Shown: piece after piece, positions 26,177 through 34,768 of the stretch
Position numbering within the stretch: the first letter of the stretch is position 1
Layout of the letters: each line of letters starts with the position of its first letter
DNA from: Thermoplasmata archaeon
GTDB taxonomy: Archaea; Thermoplasmatota; Thermoplasmata; Lutacidiplasmatales; UBA184
Assembly (NCBI GenBank): GCA_028864975.1
Contig: JAGWLG010000004.1
Span: forward strand, 1-64,000
Direction of reading: 5' to 3'
DNA length: 64,000 bases
Position numbers and translations under genes: made by a program
Notes under the pieces: model-generated
The model's database searches: none
What the model was told of the DNA's origin: nothing
Seen by the model: only the letters and a program-made list of their open reading frames with translations

Positions 26177-28642
26177 TCAGAACTCCCCGAGGCTCGCCTG
26201 CCGTTTCTTGCGGCGGCCGGTCTCGAGGGCCTCCAGCGCGGAGGTCCCCCCGCCGACGGCGATGCCGGCCTCGACCGGGGGCCGCGCGGAGGCCACCTCG
26301 CCCCCGAAGAGGTTCTGTTGCTGCGTCCTTTGGAGCAGCCGGGCCTGGTCCCATCCGAAGACCTCCGTCACCCGGGCGAGCGTCTGGGCGACACGCTCCG
26401 CGTAGTATTGGACGTCAGGGCGGCCCTGGAGCTCTCGTCCTTCCACGTACGGCTCGACCTGCTGCGGGCTCTTCTTCGCGTTCGTCACGATCCAGGCGAC
26501 CTTCATCCCCGGGACCACGGGGTAGCCCTCCTCCTTGAGCTGTCGGAAGATCCGCAGGAAGGGGAGGGCGTCCCGGGTCGCCGCGTTGTACTGCTCCTCG
26601 CCTCGGACCGTCCGGGCGATGATGTACCGTTCGGCCTCGTACTTCCCCTGGAGGACGTTCTGCACGACCTCGCGGGCGTGCTCGCACGCCTTCTCCGTCT
26701 CCCCGGAGAGGACGAGCTCGAAGACCTCCTGCAGGCTCTGGCTCTGCAGGTCGAAGGAGTCCGTGCGCCGGGTCTCGTACCCCCGGATGATGGTGTCCTC
26801 CTTCGGCCAGACCTGACGGGCGACGTAGCGCTTCTTCACCCCGTGGCTGAAGAAGGAGGCGTAGACGCTCTGGAACTCGAGCGAGGTCCCCTCCTTCGAG
26901 AACGTGGCGGAGAGCTTCTCTCCCAGGGCCCGGGCGCCCTCCAGGGAAGGCTGCGGGGAGCGGACGAAGATGCTGTCGGTGTCCGAGTAGATCACCTCGG
27001 CGCCCTCCGCCTCGACCGCCGCGATGACGCTCTTGGTCGTTTCGCGAGCGAAGGCGGTGATCGCCGCCCCGATCTCCTTGTTCGTGAAGCGGTAGAAGGA
27101 GCTCGCGAGCACGCCGTAGAAGGAGTTCATCAGGATCTTGACCGCGTTCTGGAGTCCGTCCAGGTAGAGGCGCTCGTCGTCGCCCTTCGTCGCCTTGAGC
27201 TCGCGTTTCAGACGGTCGCGCTCCGCCATCAGGGACCGGAGGATGTCCGGGACGAGCCCCCGCCGAACGTCGGGGGAGAGGAACCGGGCCCCGTTCGGGG
27301 CCACGACGCTGCCCTGCGGGGAGAGCGTCGTGAAGCAGATGTTCTTCGAGATGATGATCGACGGGTACATCGACTTGAAGTCGAGGACCACGACCCACTT
27401 GACCAGGTCGGGCTTGATCGCGTGGACGTATCCGCCCTCGATCGCGGCGTCCCCCGCGGTCCTCCGCGTCGGGGGGACCCCGATACGGCGTCGGTCCGCT
27501 TCCGGGATGAGCAAAGAGTCGACCAGCAGGCTGGTCCGGCCGTTGAGCCCCTCCTCGAGGTAGAGGTGGGCCACGGTCGCCATGTCCGACCCCCGCTCGA
27601 CGGCGCGGAGCTTGCGGAGGATCCTCAGCGCGAGGACCGCATCGTGCTCGCAGTACTCTACGACCTTCGCCGGGTCCTTGGCCCATTCCTCGTCCATGTT
27701 CCGGCGGTCGACGTCCTTCTTCCCCTCGCCCAGGAGGAGCCGGGAGACGAACTCGAGCGTCTCCTGCTTCGGGTGCAGGATCGTCCGCGCGAACCACCAG
27801 GCGTCGGCGATGGCCCGACCGTGGGCCCGCCACAGCCGGTCGCCGATGTCGCTCACCGGGCCTAGGTCGCGTCCGAGCGGGAGGGCGCCGTTGTCGGGGA
27901 GCCCCAGAGCCTTCGCCCGCTCTTCGAGCAGCGGGATGTCGTACCCGCCGATGTTGTATCCGACGATGATGTCCGGGTCCTCTTCCTGCACCTTGGCGAA
28001 GAACCCCTCGAGGATCCCTCGCTCGGCTCCCTGCAAGCGGAAGCCCCGGAGCTCCCCGTCCCCGCGCTGGACGACCCCGCACAGGCAGAAGATGGTCCGG
28101 TCCTTGAGCGAGTTCTCGATGTCGAAGGAGAGGTACGTGAGGGGCGGTCGGAAGGTGTCGCAAGGTGAGATCGCTCCCTGGACCCGAACGACCTCCTGGG
28201 TCGTGTACCCGCGACGGGCCGCCTCCGGCTCGGGCTCTGCGTCGAAGGCGACGGTGAGCCCCAGGTCGCGGTCGTAGAGGAAACGATGGGCGAAGGGGAT
28301 GTCGCAGGCGAGGACCCCCTCGTCCTCGCCCGGCTTCGCGAACCTCCGGCGATAGTCAGGGACCTTCCAGGGGAACTTGATCGTGACGCGAAGCGTGTCA
28401 CGCTCCGCCCCTCGATAGAAGACCTTCAGGTCCTCGAGCTTCAGGACCTCGGGGTCGTGCGAGAGCGCTTCCCGGACGGCGGGGTCGGGTTCGACCAGCA
28501 TGAACCAGGGGCGGTGGTCGTAGCAGCGGGCCGTGACCGACCGCCCGTCCTTCGTGCGTCCGAAGAGCTCGACGACGACGGAATCGCCGTCGGGGTGGTG
28601 GCGGTAGGAGCCCCCGAGAAGGAAGAGCTCGTACCGGGACAT
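26177..28642 (-). CDS. polB: Family B DNA polymerase
   Basis: YLSFDIENSLKDRTI, DFKSMYPSIIISKNICF, ILMNSFYGVLASSFYRF, YSDTDSIFV; C-terminal RQASLGEF PIP-box-like. Confidence 0.96.
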   Translation of the reverse strand: MSRYELFLLGGSYRHHPDGDSVVVELFGRTKDGRSVTARCYDHRPWFMLVEPDPAVREALSHDPEVLKLEDLKVFYRGAERDTLRVTIKFPWKVPDYRRRFAKPGEDEGVLACDIPFAHRFLYDRDLGLTVAFDAEPEPEAARRGYTTQEVVRVQGAISPCDTFRPPLTYLSFDIENSLKDRTIFCLCGVVQRGDGELRGFRLQGAERGILEGFFAKVQEEDPDIIVGYNIGGYDIPLLEERAKALGLPDNGALPLGRDLGPVSDIGDRLWRAHGRAIADAWWFARTILHPKQETLEFVSRLLLGEGKKDVDRRNMDEEWAKDPAKVVEYCEHDAVLALRILRKLRAVERGSDMATVAHLYLEEGLNGRTSLLVDSLLIPEADRRRIGVPPTRRTAGDAAIEGGYVHAIKPDLVKWVVVLDFKSMYPSIIISKNICFTTLSPQGSVVAPNGARFLSPDVRRGLVPDILRSLMAERDRLKRELKATKGDDERLYLDGLQNAVKILMNSFYGVLASSFYRFTNKEIGAAITAFARETTKSVIAAVEAEGAEVIYSDTDSIFVRSPQPSLEGARALGEKLSATFSKEGTSLEFQSVYASFFSHGVKKRYVARQVWPKEDTIIRGYETRRTDSFDLQSQSLQEVFELVLSGETEKACEHAREVVQNVLQGKYEAERYIIARTVRGEEQYNAATRDALPFLRIFRQLKEEGYPVVPGMKVAWIVTNAKKSPQQVEPYVEGRELQGRPDVQYYAERVAQTLARVTEVFGWDQARLLQRTQQQNLFGGEVASARPPVEAGIAVGGGTSALEALETGRRKKRQASLGEF

Positions 28643-28676
28643 GGCCCCGCGAGCCTACGATGGAGATAGGGGTTTG

Positions 28677-28698
28677 GTATGTGTTCAGCTCCCCCGGC
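28677..28698 (+). repeat. Left terminal inverted repeat of TnpB element
   Basis: gtatgtgttcagctcccccggc. Confidence 0.75.
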
Positions 28699-28907
28699 AA
28701 GAACTCAGGTGCTGACGGCGCTAGAACCTGCGGCCAGTGCGCCACGGTTGTGATCTCTTCGTCACGGCGGGGAGGCAGCCCCGCAGTCCCCGCCTGAAAC
28801 GGTTGCGCCATCTCGAGCTCCCCTCTAGAACTCGGTTTCACGTCCTCTCGAGGGTTCATCTTCTCGGACCGCTCGTCCCTCTCTCCCCTTACGCCCCGGA
28901 GCTCCCC

Positions 28908-30218
28908 TTGCACCTCTCCTACCAGTACCGGATCTATCCTCGCCCCTCGCAGGAGGCCACCCTCGAATCCTGGAGGAAGGAGCTGGGCTATCTATGGAAC
29001 TTCGCCCTCGCTCAGCGGAAGGACGCCTGGGAGCGCGAGCACCGCCCCGTTTCCTACCTCGACCAGCAGGAGAGCCTGGCCACTTGGAGGAGCTTCGACG
29101 CTCGGGGGTTGGGGCAGGTCCGTTACGTGGTCGCCCAGAACCTGCTCCAGGAGCTCGATCTCGCCTACCGCTCCTTCTTCCGCAGAGTGAAGGACGGGGA
29201 GCGGCGACCGGGGTACCCTCGGTTCAAGAAAGACGGCACGGTCCGCTCCTTCCGCTTCAACTACGCGGACACCTACGTCAAGATCGGGACCTCGGCGACA
29301 GACCGGCGGGTCCGGCTCTCCGGGATCGGGTACGTTCCCATCGTGGTTCACCGCGAGCCCCCCGCTGATGGGAAGCTCCTCACCGCCACGGTCTCCCGCG
29401 AGGCGGACCGCTGGCTCCTGACGCTCGTCTACGAACTACCGGACCCTGCTCCGCCCCCTCCCCCCGAGGTGGCGCCCGCGAACCCTGTCGGGATCGACCT
29501 GGGGATCATGCACCCCCTCGCCCTTTCCACCGGAGAGGTGGTCGAACCTCTGCGTCCCCTTGAGGCGGCGGAGGAGCGGCTGAAGCGGGAACAGCGACGA
29601 CTCGCTCGGAAGGAGAAGGGGTCGAACAACCACCGCAAGCAGGCGGCGAAGGTGGCGCGCTGCCATCAGAGGGTCGCGGACCGTCGCAAGGACCTCTGCC
29701 ACAAGCTGACCTCCCGTATTGCGCGCGAGCACGACCTGGTGGCGGTGGAGGCGCTGAACGTCCCGGGGATGGTCCGCGGGCCGCTTGCGAAGGCGATCCT
29801 GGACGCGCCGTGGGGGAGGATGCGGTCGATGCTGGAGTACAAGCTCGCTATGAGGTCGGGGCGCTACGTGGAAGTGGACCCGCGGGGGACCACCCAGACG
29901 TGCTCGGCGTGCGGGCGGGTCGCCGACCCACCGCTTGCGCTGGGGGAGCGCGTGTTTGCCTGTCCCTGCAGGCATCGCGAGGACCGTGACGTGAACGCGG
30001 CTCGCAACGTGCTGCATCGTGGATGTGACAGCGTACGGCGGATGTCGTCGGAAGTGAAGCCTGCGGAGAGGACGCCACCACCGCGGACCGGGGGCCGTCG
30101 GGTCTACCGGGGGCGGCGAGCGACCTCGAGGAACCAGGAAGACGCCTCACGACCGGAGGGGGAGGGCTCTCCCGGGGCCATCCCCGGGCGGCGCAAGCCC
30201 CCCGGCCGGCGAGGCTGA
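28908..30218 (+). CDS. tnpB: TnpB RNA-guided nuclease (IS1341/IS605-type OrfB)
   Basis: TTG start; HLSYQYRIYPRPSQEATLESWRKELGYLWNFAL...PANPVGIDLGIMHPLALSTGE...LVAVEALNVPGM...DPRGTTQTCSACG...CPCRHREDRDVNAARNVL; RuvC D/E/D present. Confidence 0.93.
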   Translation: MHLSYQYRIYPRPSQEATLESWRKELGYLWNFALAQRKDAWEREHRPVSYLDQQESLATWRSFDARGLGQVRYVVAQNLLQELDLAYRSFFRRVKDGERRPGYPRFKKDGTVRSFRFNYADTYVKIGTSATDRRVRLSGIGYVPIVVHREPPADGKLLTATVSREADRWLLTLVYELPDPAPPPPPEVAPANPVGIDLGIMHPLALSTGEVVEPLRPLEAAEERLKREQRRLARKEKGSNNHRKQAAKVARCHQRVADRRKDLCHKLTSRIAREHDLVAVEALNVPGMVRGPLAKAILDAPWGRMRSMLEYKLAMRSGRYVEVDPRGTTQTCSACGRVADPPLALGERVFACPCRHREDRDVNAARNVLHRGCDSVRRMSSEVKPAERTPPPRTGGRRVYRGRRATSRNQEDASRPEGEGSPGAIPGRRKPPGRRG

Positions 30219-30860
30219 ACATATACGGGGTTTGCTGCCTTCCGCGAAAGGGTCGGGTCGGAGGGACGGCAGGAGCACGGCGAAGCGTGCCCAGTCGTCC
30301 CGCCATCGCTCTCCGTAGCGCTTCGAGTGGAGGGTCGAGGCGGGGTGGAGCATCGGAAAGAGTGTCCGCCCCCAGATGGTGGCCGCGTGGCCCGCCGCAC
30401 GGGAGATGGGAAGTTCCTCCGGCGCGAACGCCTCGAGAGCGTGCGTGCCAAGGGTGACCAGCACGCGGGGGTCGAGCGTGCCGAACTTCGCTTCGAGCCA
30501 AGGTCGGCAAGCGGCGGCGGCCCTGCGGTCGAAGCGGTTCTGCGGGGGCCGGCACATGATCACGTTCGTGACCCCCCAGTCCCTGGGGCGAAGCCCCGAG
30601 GCCGCCACCGCCCGGTCGAGGATCCGCCCCGCCCTGCCGACGAACGGGAGACCGGAGGCGTCCTCTTCCTTCCCGGGGGCCTCTCCGATGAACAGGACCC
30701 AGGGGCGCGGCGCTCCTCGATAGACCACGACCTGATGCCGAAGGGAGGCGAGATGGCAACGGACGCACGCCTTCATCTCAAGTTCGAGGGCCGCCCACGG
30801 CACGACGGCCTCGGGAAGGCTGACGGGATGGAGCCGCAGACGCCGCCGACGCTCGGTCAA
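30147..30860 (-). CDS. Type-4 (Fe-S) uracil-DNA glycosylase; C-terminal ~27 codons derive from the inserted TnpB element
   Basis: MKACVRCHLA...VLFIGEAPGKEEDASGLPFVGRAGRILDRAVAASGL...VTNVIMCRPPQNR...FPMLHPASTL; four Fe-S cysteines. Confidence 0.92.
   Translation of the reverse strand: MTERRRRLRLHPVSLPEAVVPWAALELEMKACVRCHLASLRHQVVVYRGAPRPWVLFIGEAPGKEEDASGLPFVGRAGRILDRAVAASGLRPRDWGVTNVIMCRPPQNRFDRRAAAACRPWLEAKFGTLDPRVLVTLGTHALEAFAPEELPISRAAGHAATIWGRTLFPMLHPASTLHSKRYGERWRDDWARFAVLLPSLRPDPFAEGSKPRICSASPAGGLAPPGDGPGRALPLRS
30171..30188. repeat. Hairpin near the 3' end of tnpB (7-bp stem, 4-nt loop)
   Basis: CCCGGGG-CCAT-CCCCGGG; may belong to the right-end/omega-RNA structure. Confidence 0.5.
30205..30226 (-). 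repeat. Right terminal inverted repeat of TnpB element
   Basis: gccggcgaggctgaacatatac, reverse complement matches the left end 18/22, first 13 nt 12/13. Confidence 0.75.
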
Positions 30861-33800
30861 GGAGGCCCTACCGTAGGTGCGCCGCGATCGGGACCGGCGG
30901 GAGAGGACGCTTCGGCCTCGCGCATGAGGCGCTCGGACTCCTCGCGCAGGCGGGGCGCTTCCTCAGCATGTCCCTCGCGTTCCAGAAGCTCCGCCTCCAG
31001 CGCCATGCCCCTCCCTTCGAGGTACCGAGCTTGGGGGCGGCCCGTGAGGAAGCCCTTCGCCTCGTTCAGGTAACGTCTCGCACGAGGAGCGTCGGGGACC
31101 CTCAAGGCGAGACGGGTCATCCAGAGCCGAAGCTCGGCCTGGTCCTCCACCTCCTCGTCCCGCAGAGCGGGAGCGTTCTTCTCGAGCGAATCTAAGACCT
31201 CTGTCAGGGCGTGCGGGTCCTCGGAGAGGGCCCCCTCGGCCTCGGCCATCAGGATCCTCCCTTCGGCCAGGTGCTCCTCGCGTCCGATGCGCAGCGCGAT
31301 TTCGACGGCCTCCCGCGCGAGCTCCTTGGCCTCGACGAACCGGCCGAGGTTGAGGTAGACCCTCCCGAGCACCATCTTGGCCGCGGTCAGTCCCCGCTCG
31401 ACGCCGAACTTGAGAGCGAGCGCCAGGGACTCCTTCGCGAGCTCCTCCGCATGCTTGAGGTCTCCCGAGTAGGTGAGCACCCAGGCAGCGCTCGAGAGCG
31501 TGAAGCAGCTCGGCAGGACGGTCCCGGCCCGTTGGGCGTAGAGGTGAGCCTCGTGGAAGTCGTGGAAGGCGCTCTTGGCATCTCCCTCGCGCATGTGGAG
31601 CGCCGCGCGGGTGTTGAGGGCGGAGGAGAGGCGAACCGTGGCCCCGCAAGCCTGCGCGATCTCGATGCCCCGGTCCAGGAGCCCCCGGGCCTCCTCGATC
31701 TGCCCGGTGACGATCATGCAGTAGGCCTTCTGGATGAAGGCGGCCGCGCGCACGGGGCTCGGGCCCTCTCCCTCCGTCAGCTCGATCGCTTTCGTGAGGA
31801 CGGGGATCCCTTCCCTCCAGGCGTTCCGTCCCGAGGCCGTGAGCCCGAGGGTGACGCAGGCCAGGGCCTCTTGGGCGCGGGAGACGCTCCCGGGCCGGGC
31901 CTCGGCTAGCTCCAGGACCTCGTGAGCACGCCTCTCCGACTCTTGCACGCTCAGGTCGCGGGTGGCCCATGCGAGGTCGGCCATGAGCTCCGCCTTCGCC
32001 GCGGGTGAAGGCTCCTCGGAGAGTAGTTTGAGCAGGGCGTCGTGCAGCACCTGATTGTTCCCGAGCCCGTCGAGCGCGAACGCGAGCCGTCCCTCCTCCA
32101 GGATCGCTTCCTCGCGCTTGCCCTCCGCGCCGGCTCCCGTCCCCTCGCTTCTGCGCATCTCGCGCAGCCACGCCAGGTAGGTCCCGCCCACCTCGACGGC
32201 CGAACGCGCGGTCGCGACCTGCAACGCCTTCACGATCCAGGGGCGGGCGCGCCGACCATCCCCTGCGTCGTGGTACAAGCGGGCCAGCTCTTCCGTCCTC
32301 TCAGGACGGTGCATCGACCACCACTCCGCGAGCTTGCCCGCGACCTCCCGGCGGGAGGCCGGCGCCATCTCGGCCAAGGTCACTTCCCCGACGAGCGGAT
32401 GCGCGCAGACCCAGCGCTCCCCCTCCGGTTCGATCAGCCGACGCCGTCGGTAGAGGTTCTCGAGGCGATCGAGCACCTCTCGGGCGGGGGTTCCCAGGAC
32501 CTCGGACACCGGGGAGAGCTCGAACTCGCTCCCGGAGACGGCCGCGCACTCGAGCACCCTTCGTTCCTCCGGGGGAAGCGCTTCGAGCCGCCGTGCGACC
32601 AAACGTCGTACAGAAGCGGGCAGGGACTCGGCCGCGTCGCTCGGGGGCAGGTCCAGCACCGCCCCCCGGGAGGTCCGTCGCAGGCGCCCCTCTTCGATGA
32701 GCTGGGCCAGGATCTCTCGCAGGAAGTACGGGTTGCCCTCGGTCCGGTGGACGAGACGGTCGACGGCGCTGCGCTCGGCGACCTCGACCGAGGGCGCGTC
32801 CACCGCGAGGGCGGCGAGACGGAGCACGTCCTCCGCCCCCAGCCCCTTGAGACCGAGCACCTGGAGCAGCCCCTCGCGGGAGAGGGCGTCGCGCGCCTCC
32901 TCGAGACCGGTGAAGGCGACCGCCCGTTCGGGGCTCTCCTCCTCGCGAAAGGCGACGACCAGAAGGACCGGGAGCCCCGACTGGTTCCGTGCGAGGAACT
33001 GGAAGGCCGAGACCGATTGCGGGTCGGCCCACTGAAGGTCGTCCAGGATGAGGAGCTGCGGGGCGCGGCCCGCCGCTTCCTCGAGCATCGAGAGGTAGCG
33101 CATCAGGGTCGCGGCGGGGGTCTCGGGTCCAGATGAGGGGGAAGCTCCCTTGTCCGCGGCGGCCTTCGGGTCCTCCCGTTCCACCTCAGCGTCGGACTCC
33201 AGCAGGGAGACCTCCCGGGGCTCCAGGGCCGACGGATTGAGCGTGGTCAGAAGATGGCCGTCCGTCTCCGAGGCGACGTCGTGCAGGAACTGCAGGAGCC
33301 GCAGGACCGGAGGGAAGGCGTTCTGGCTCACGAGGTACTCGAGCCCCTCGACGGCGACGACCCGTCCTGGACCCCCTCGCAGGTGCGCCTCGAGCCTCTC
33401 CCCGAGCGCATCGATCGCCCCGGGGGCCACGTGGTCGCTCCCTTCCAGACGTGTCATCCAGAGGAGGGTCGCGCCATCCTTCAGTGCGGGTCGGGTCTCT
33501 CGGAGCGAGCTCGGCTTCTCCCGCGTCACGAGGAGGAGCGAGGACCCTCGTGCGGCCTCTTCGACCTGGTTCCAGAACCTTCGGGGCCGCCCCTCCTCCA
33601 CGATCCTCATCGTGGGAAGCGCGGGGTCCGTAGGAGCGTCCTCGCCTCGGGGAACGTTCGGGGGGACCGAGCCCCGCCGGAACACCTGCTCGAACGGGAA
33701 GAACGGGGCCAGCGACTCCTTGAGGCACCCCCCCGCCCGTACCTCGAAGCCTCTTCCTCGCGCCTCCTCCTCCAGCCATCGGAGCAGCCGCGTCTTCCCC

Positions 33801-34126
33801 ATGCCTCCCGGGCCGGTCAGGGCCCAGCTCTCGCCCCGGCCCCCGGCGGCGCGCTCGAGGGCCGCGCGGAGGTCGCGGGTCTCGCGTTCCCGCCCGACGA
33901 GCGGCGGCTGGAGCGCTCGGCCCGATGCTGGAGGGGAGTCCCGCGATATCTCCACGGGCCGCGTCAGAGCTTTCTGCCGTAAGAGCGTGCCCGTTACCGG
34001 ACCGTTCCAAAGCGAAGAGTGGTTGGGGTTCGGGCGACTGATGTGGGGCAACTCGTCTAAGAGCTGAACCCACCTGCCCGACAGCAGCTCCACCGGTAAT
34101 GGGGGATGCGACAAACCACCTCGCAT
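30857..34126 (-). CDS. Large AAA/STAND-like ATPase with nested DUF835-like domain and C-terminal TPR-like repeats
   Basis: LVGRERETRDLRAAL, GPGGMGKTRLL (Walker A), LLILDDLQWADPQS (Walker B), DUF835-like VVAVEGLEYLVSQNAFPPVLRLLQFLHDVASETDGHLLTTLNPSALEPREVSLLE; helical repeats to the C-terminus. Confidence 0.85.
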   Translation of the reverse strand: MRGGLSHPPLPVELLSGRWVQLLDELPHISRPNPNHSSLWNGPVTGTLLRQKALTRPVEISRDSPPASGRALQPPLVGRERETRDLRAALERAAGGRGESWALTGPGGMGKTRLLRWLEEEARGRGFEVRAGGCLKESLAPFFPFEQVFRRGSVPPNVPRGEDAPTDPALPTMRIVEEGRPRRFWNQVEEAARGSSLLLVTREKPSSLRETRPALKDGATLLWMTRLEGSDHVAPGAIDALGERLEAHLRGGPGRVVAVEGLEYLVSQNAFPPVLRLLQFLHDVASETDGHLLTTLNPSALEPREVSLLESDAEVEREDPKAAADKGASPSSGPETPAATLMRYLSMLEEAAGRAPQLLILDDLQWADPQSVSAFQFLARNQSGLPVLLVVAFREEESPERAVAFTGLEEARDALSREGLLQVLGLKGLGAEDVLRLAALAVDAPSVEVAERSAVDRLVHRTEGNPYFLREILAQLIEEGRLRRTSRGAVLDLPPSDAAESLPASVRRLVARRLEALPPEERRVLECAAVSGSEFELSPVSEVLGTPAREVLDRLENLYRRRRLIEPEGERWVCAHPLVGEVTLAEMAPASRREVAGKLAEWWSMHRPERTEELARLYHDAGDGRRARPWIVKALQVATARSAVEVGGTYLAWLREMRRSEGTGAGAEGKREEAILEEGRLAFALDGLGNNQVLHDALLKLLSEEPSPAAKAELMADLAWATRDLSVQESERRAHEVLELAEARPGSVSRAQEALACVTLGLTASGRNAWREGIPVLTKAIELTEGEGPSPVRAAAFIQKAYCMIVTGQIEEARGLLDRGIEIAQACGATVRLSSALNTRAALHMREGDAKSAFHDFHEAHLYAQRAGTVLPSCFTLSSAAWVLTYSGDLKHAEELAKESLALALKFGVERGLTAAKMVLGRVYLNLGRFVEAKELAREAVEIALRIGREEHLAEGRILMAEAEGALSEDPHALTEVLDSLEKNAPALRDEEVEDQAELRLWMTRLALRVPDAPRARRYLNEAKGFLTGRPQARYLEGRGMALEAELLEREGHAEEAPRLREESERLMREAEASSPAGPDRGAPTVGPP

Positions 34127-34224
34127 AGGGCCACCGGGCTCTCGACGTTGTGGAACGGTGACGAACGCAGAGAGAGCTCGTCCCCGGCCGCGCGGTTCAA
34201 ATCCTTCTCCCTCATGACTACCGC

Positions 34225-34542
34225 GTGGCGTGTCTCGCCTGTGGCTCCCAGAGCGCCGGCTACCGGAGTAGCTGCGGAGCCTTTCTATGCCAGAAGTGCG
34301 CTTCGCGCCCCTGCCCCTCCTGTGGAGAGAAGTACGATACCCTGATGCTCAACTACCTGCCGGCCCAGCCGGAGACCGCCCTTCCCGTCCCGACCGGTTC
34401 GCGCTTCGCCCCCCCTCCTCCTCCGCAACCCCAGGTCATCTACCGTGAGACCATCGTCGTCAAGATCCCGTGCAAGCACTGCGGCTATCTGAACCTCAAC
34501 ACTGACCCGCGGTGCTCGAGCTGCGGGGCACCATCAAAGTAG
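34225..34542 (+). CDS. Zinc-ribbon protein
   Basis: MACLACGSQSAGYRSSCGAFLCQKCASRPCPSCGEKYD...PCKHCGYLNLNTDPRCSSCGAPSK. Confidence 0.65.
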   Translation: MACLACGSQSAGYRSSCGAFLCQKCASRPCPSCGEKYDTLMLNYLPAQPETALPVPTGSRFAPPPPPQPQVIYRETIVVKIPCKHCGYLNLNTDPRCSSCGAPSK

Positions 34543-34768
34543 TAGGACGCTTGCACCCCGTCGAGGTCTCCGACCTTTCACCTCTGCCAGTGGACCGCCC
34601 AAGATGCGGAGGGACCGAAGCACACCACGACGGGCCTGACGCGGAAGTCCACCGGAGGCCAGGACCGAGGAACGGGAGCTTCGTCGCGCTGGCCATGGGG
34701 AACCAGGCGGAGCACTCGCTCCCGACATTCTCGGCGAGCTCGGGTCCTCGAGGAGAAGTTGAGAGGCC

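Larger units (their letters stand above)
28677..30226 (+). mobile_element. TnpB-only mobile element bounded by ~22-bp imperfect TIRs and 8-bp direct repeats (GGGGTTTG at 28669-28676 and 30227-30234)
   Basis: Left end GTATGTGTTCAGCTCCCCCGGC; right end reverse complement GTATATGTTCAGCCTCGCCGGC (18/22); each abuts GGGGTTTG. Confidence 0.8.

Noticed and set aside
34185-34215. tRNA-like T-arm motif GGTTCAAATCC
   Set aside because: Flanking bases do not form a 5-bp T-stem and no acceptor or anticodon arm is found; it lies just upstream of a zinc-ribbon ORF.
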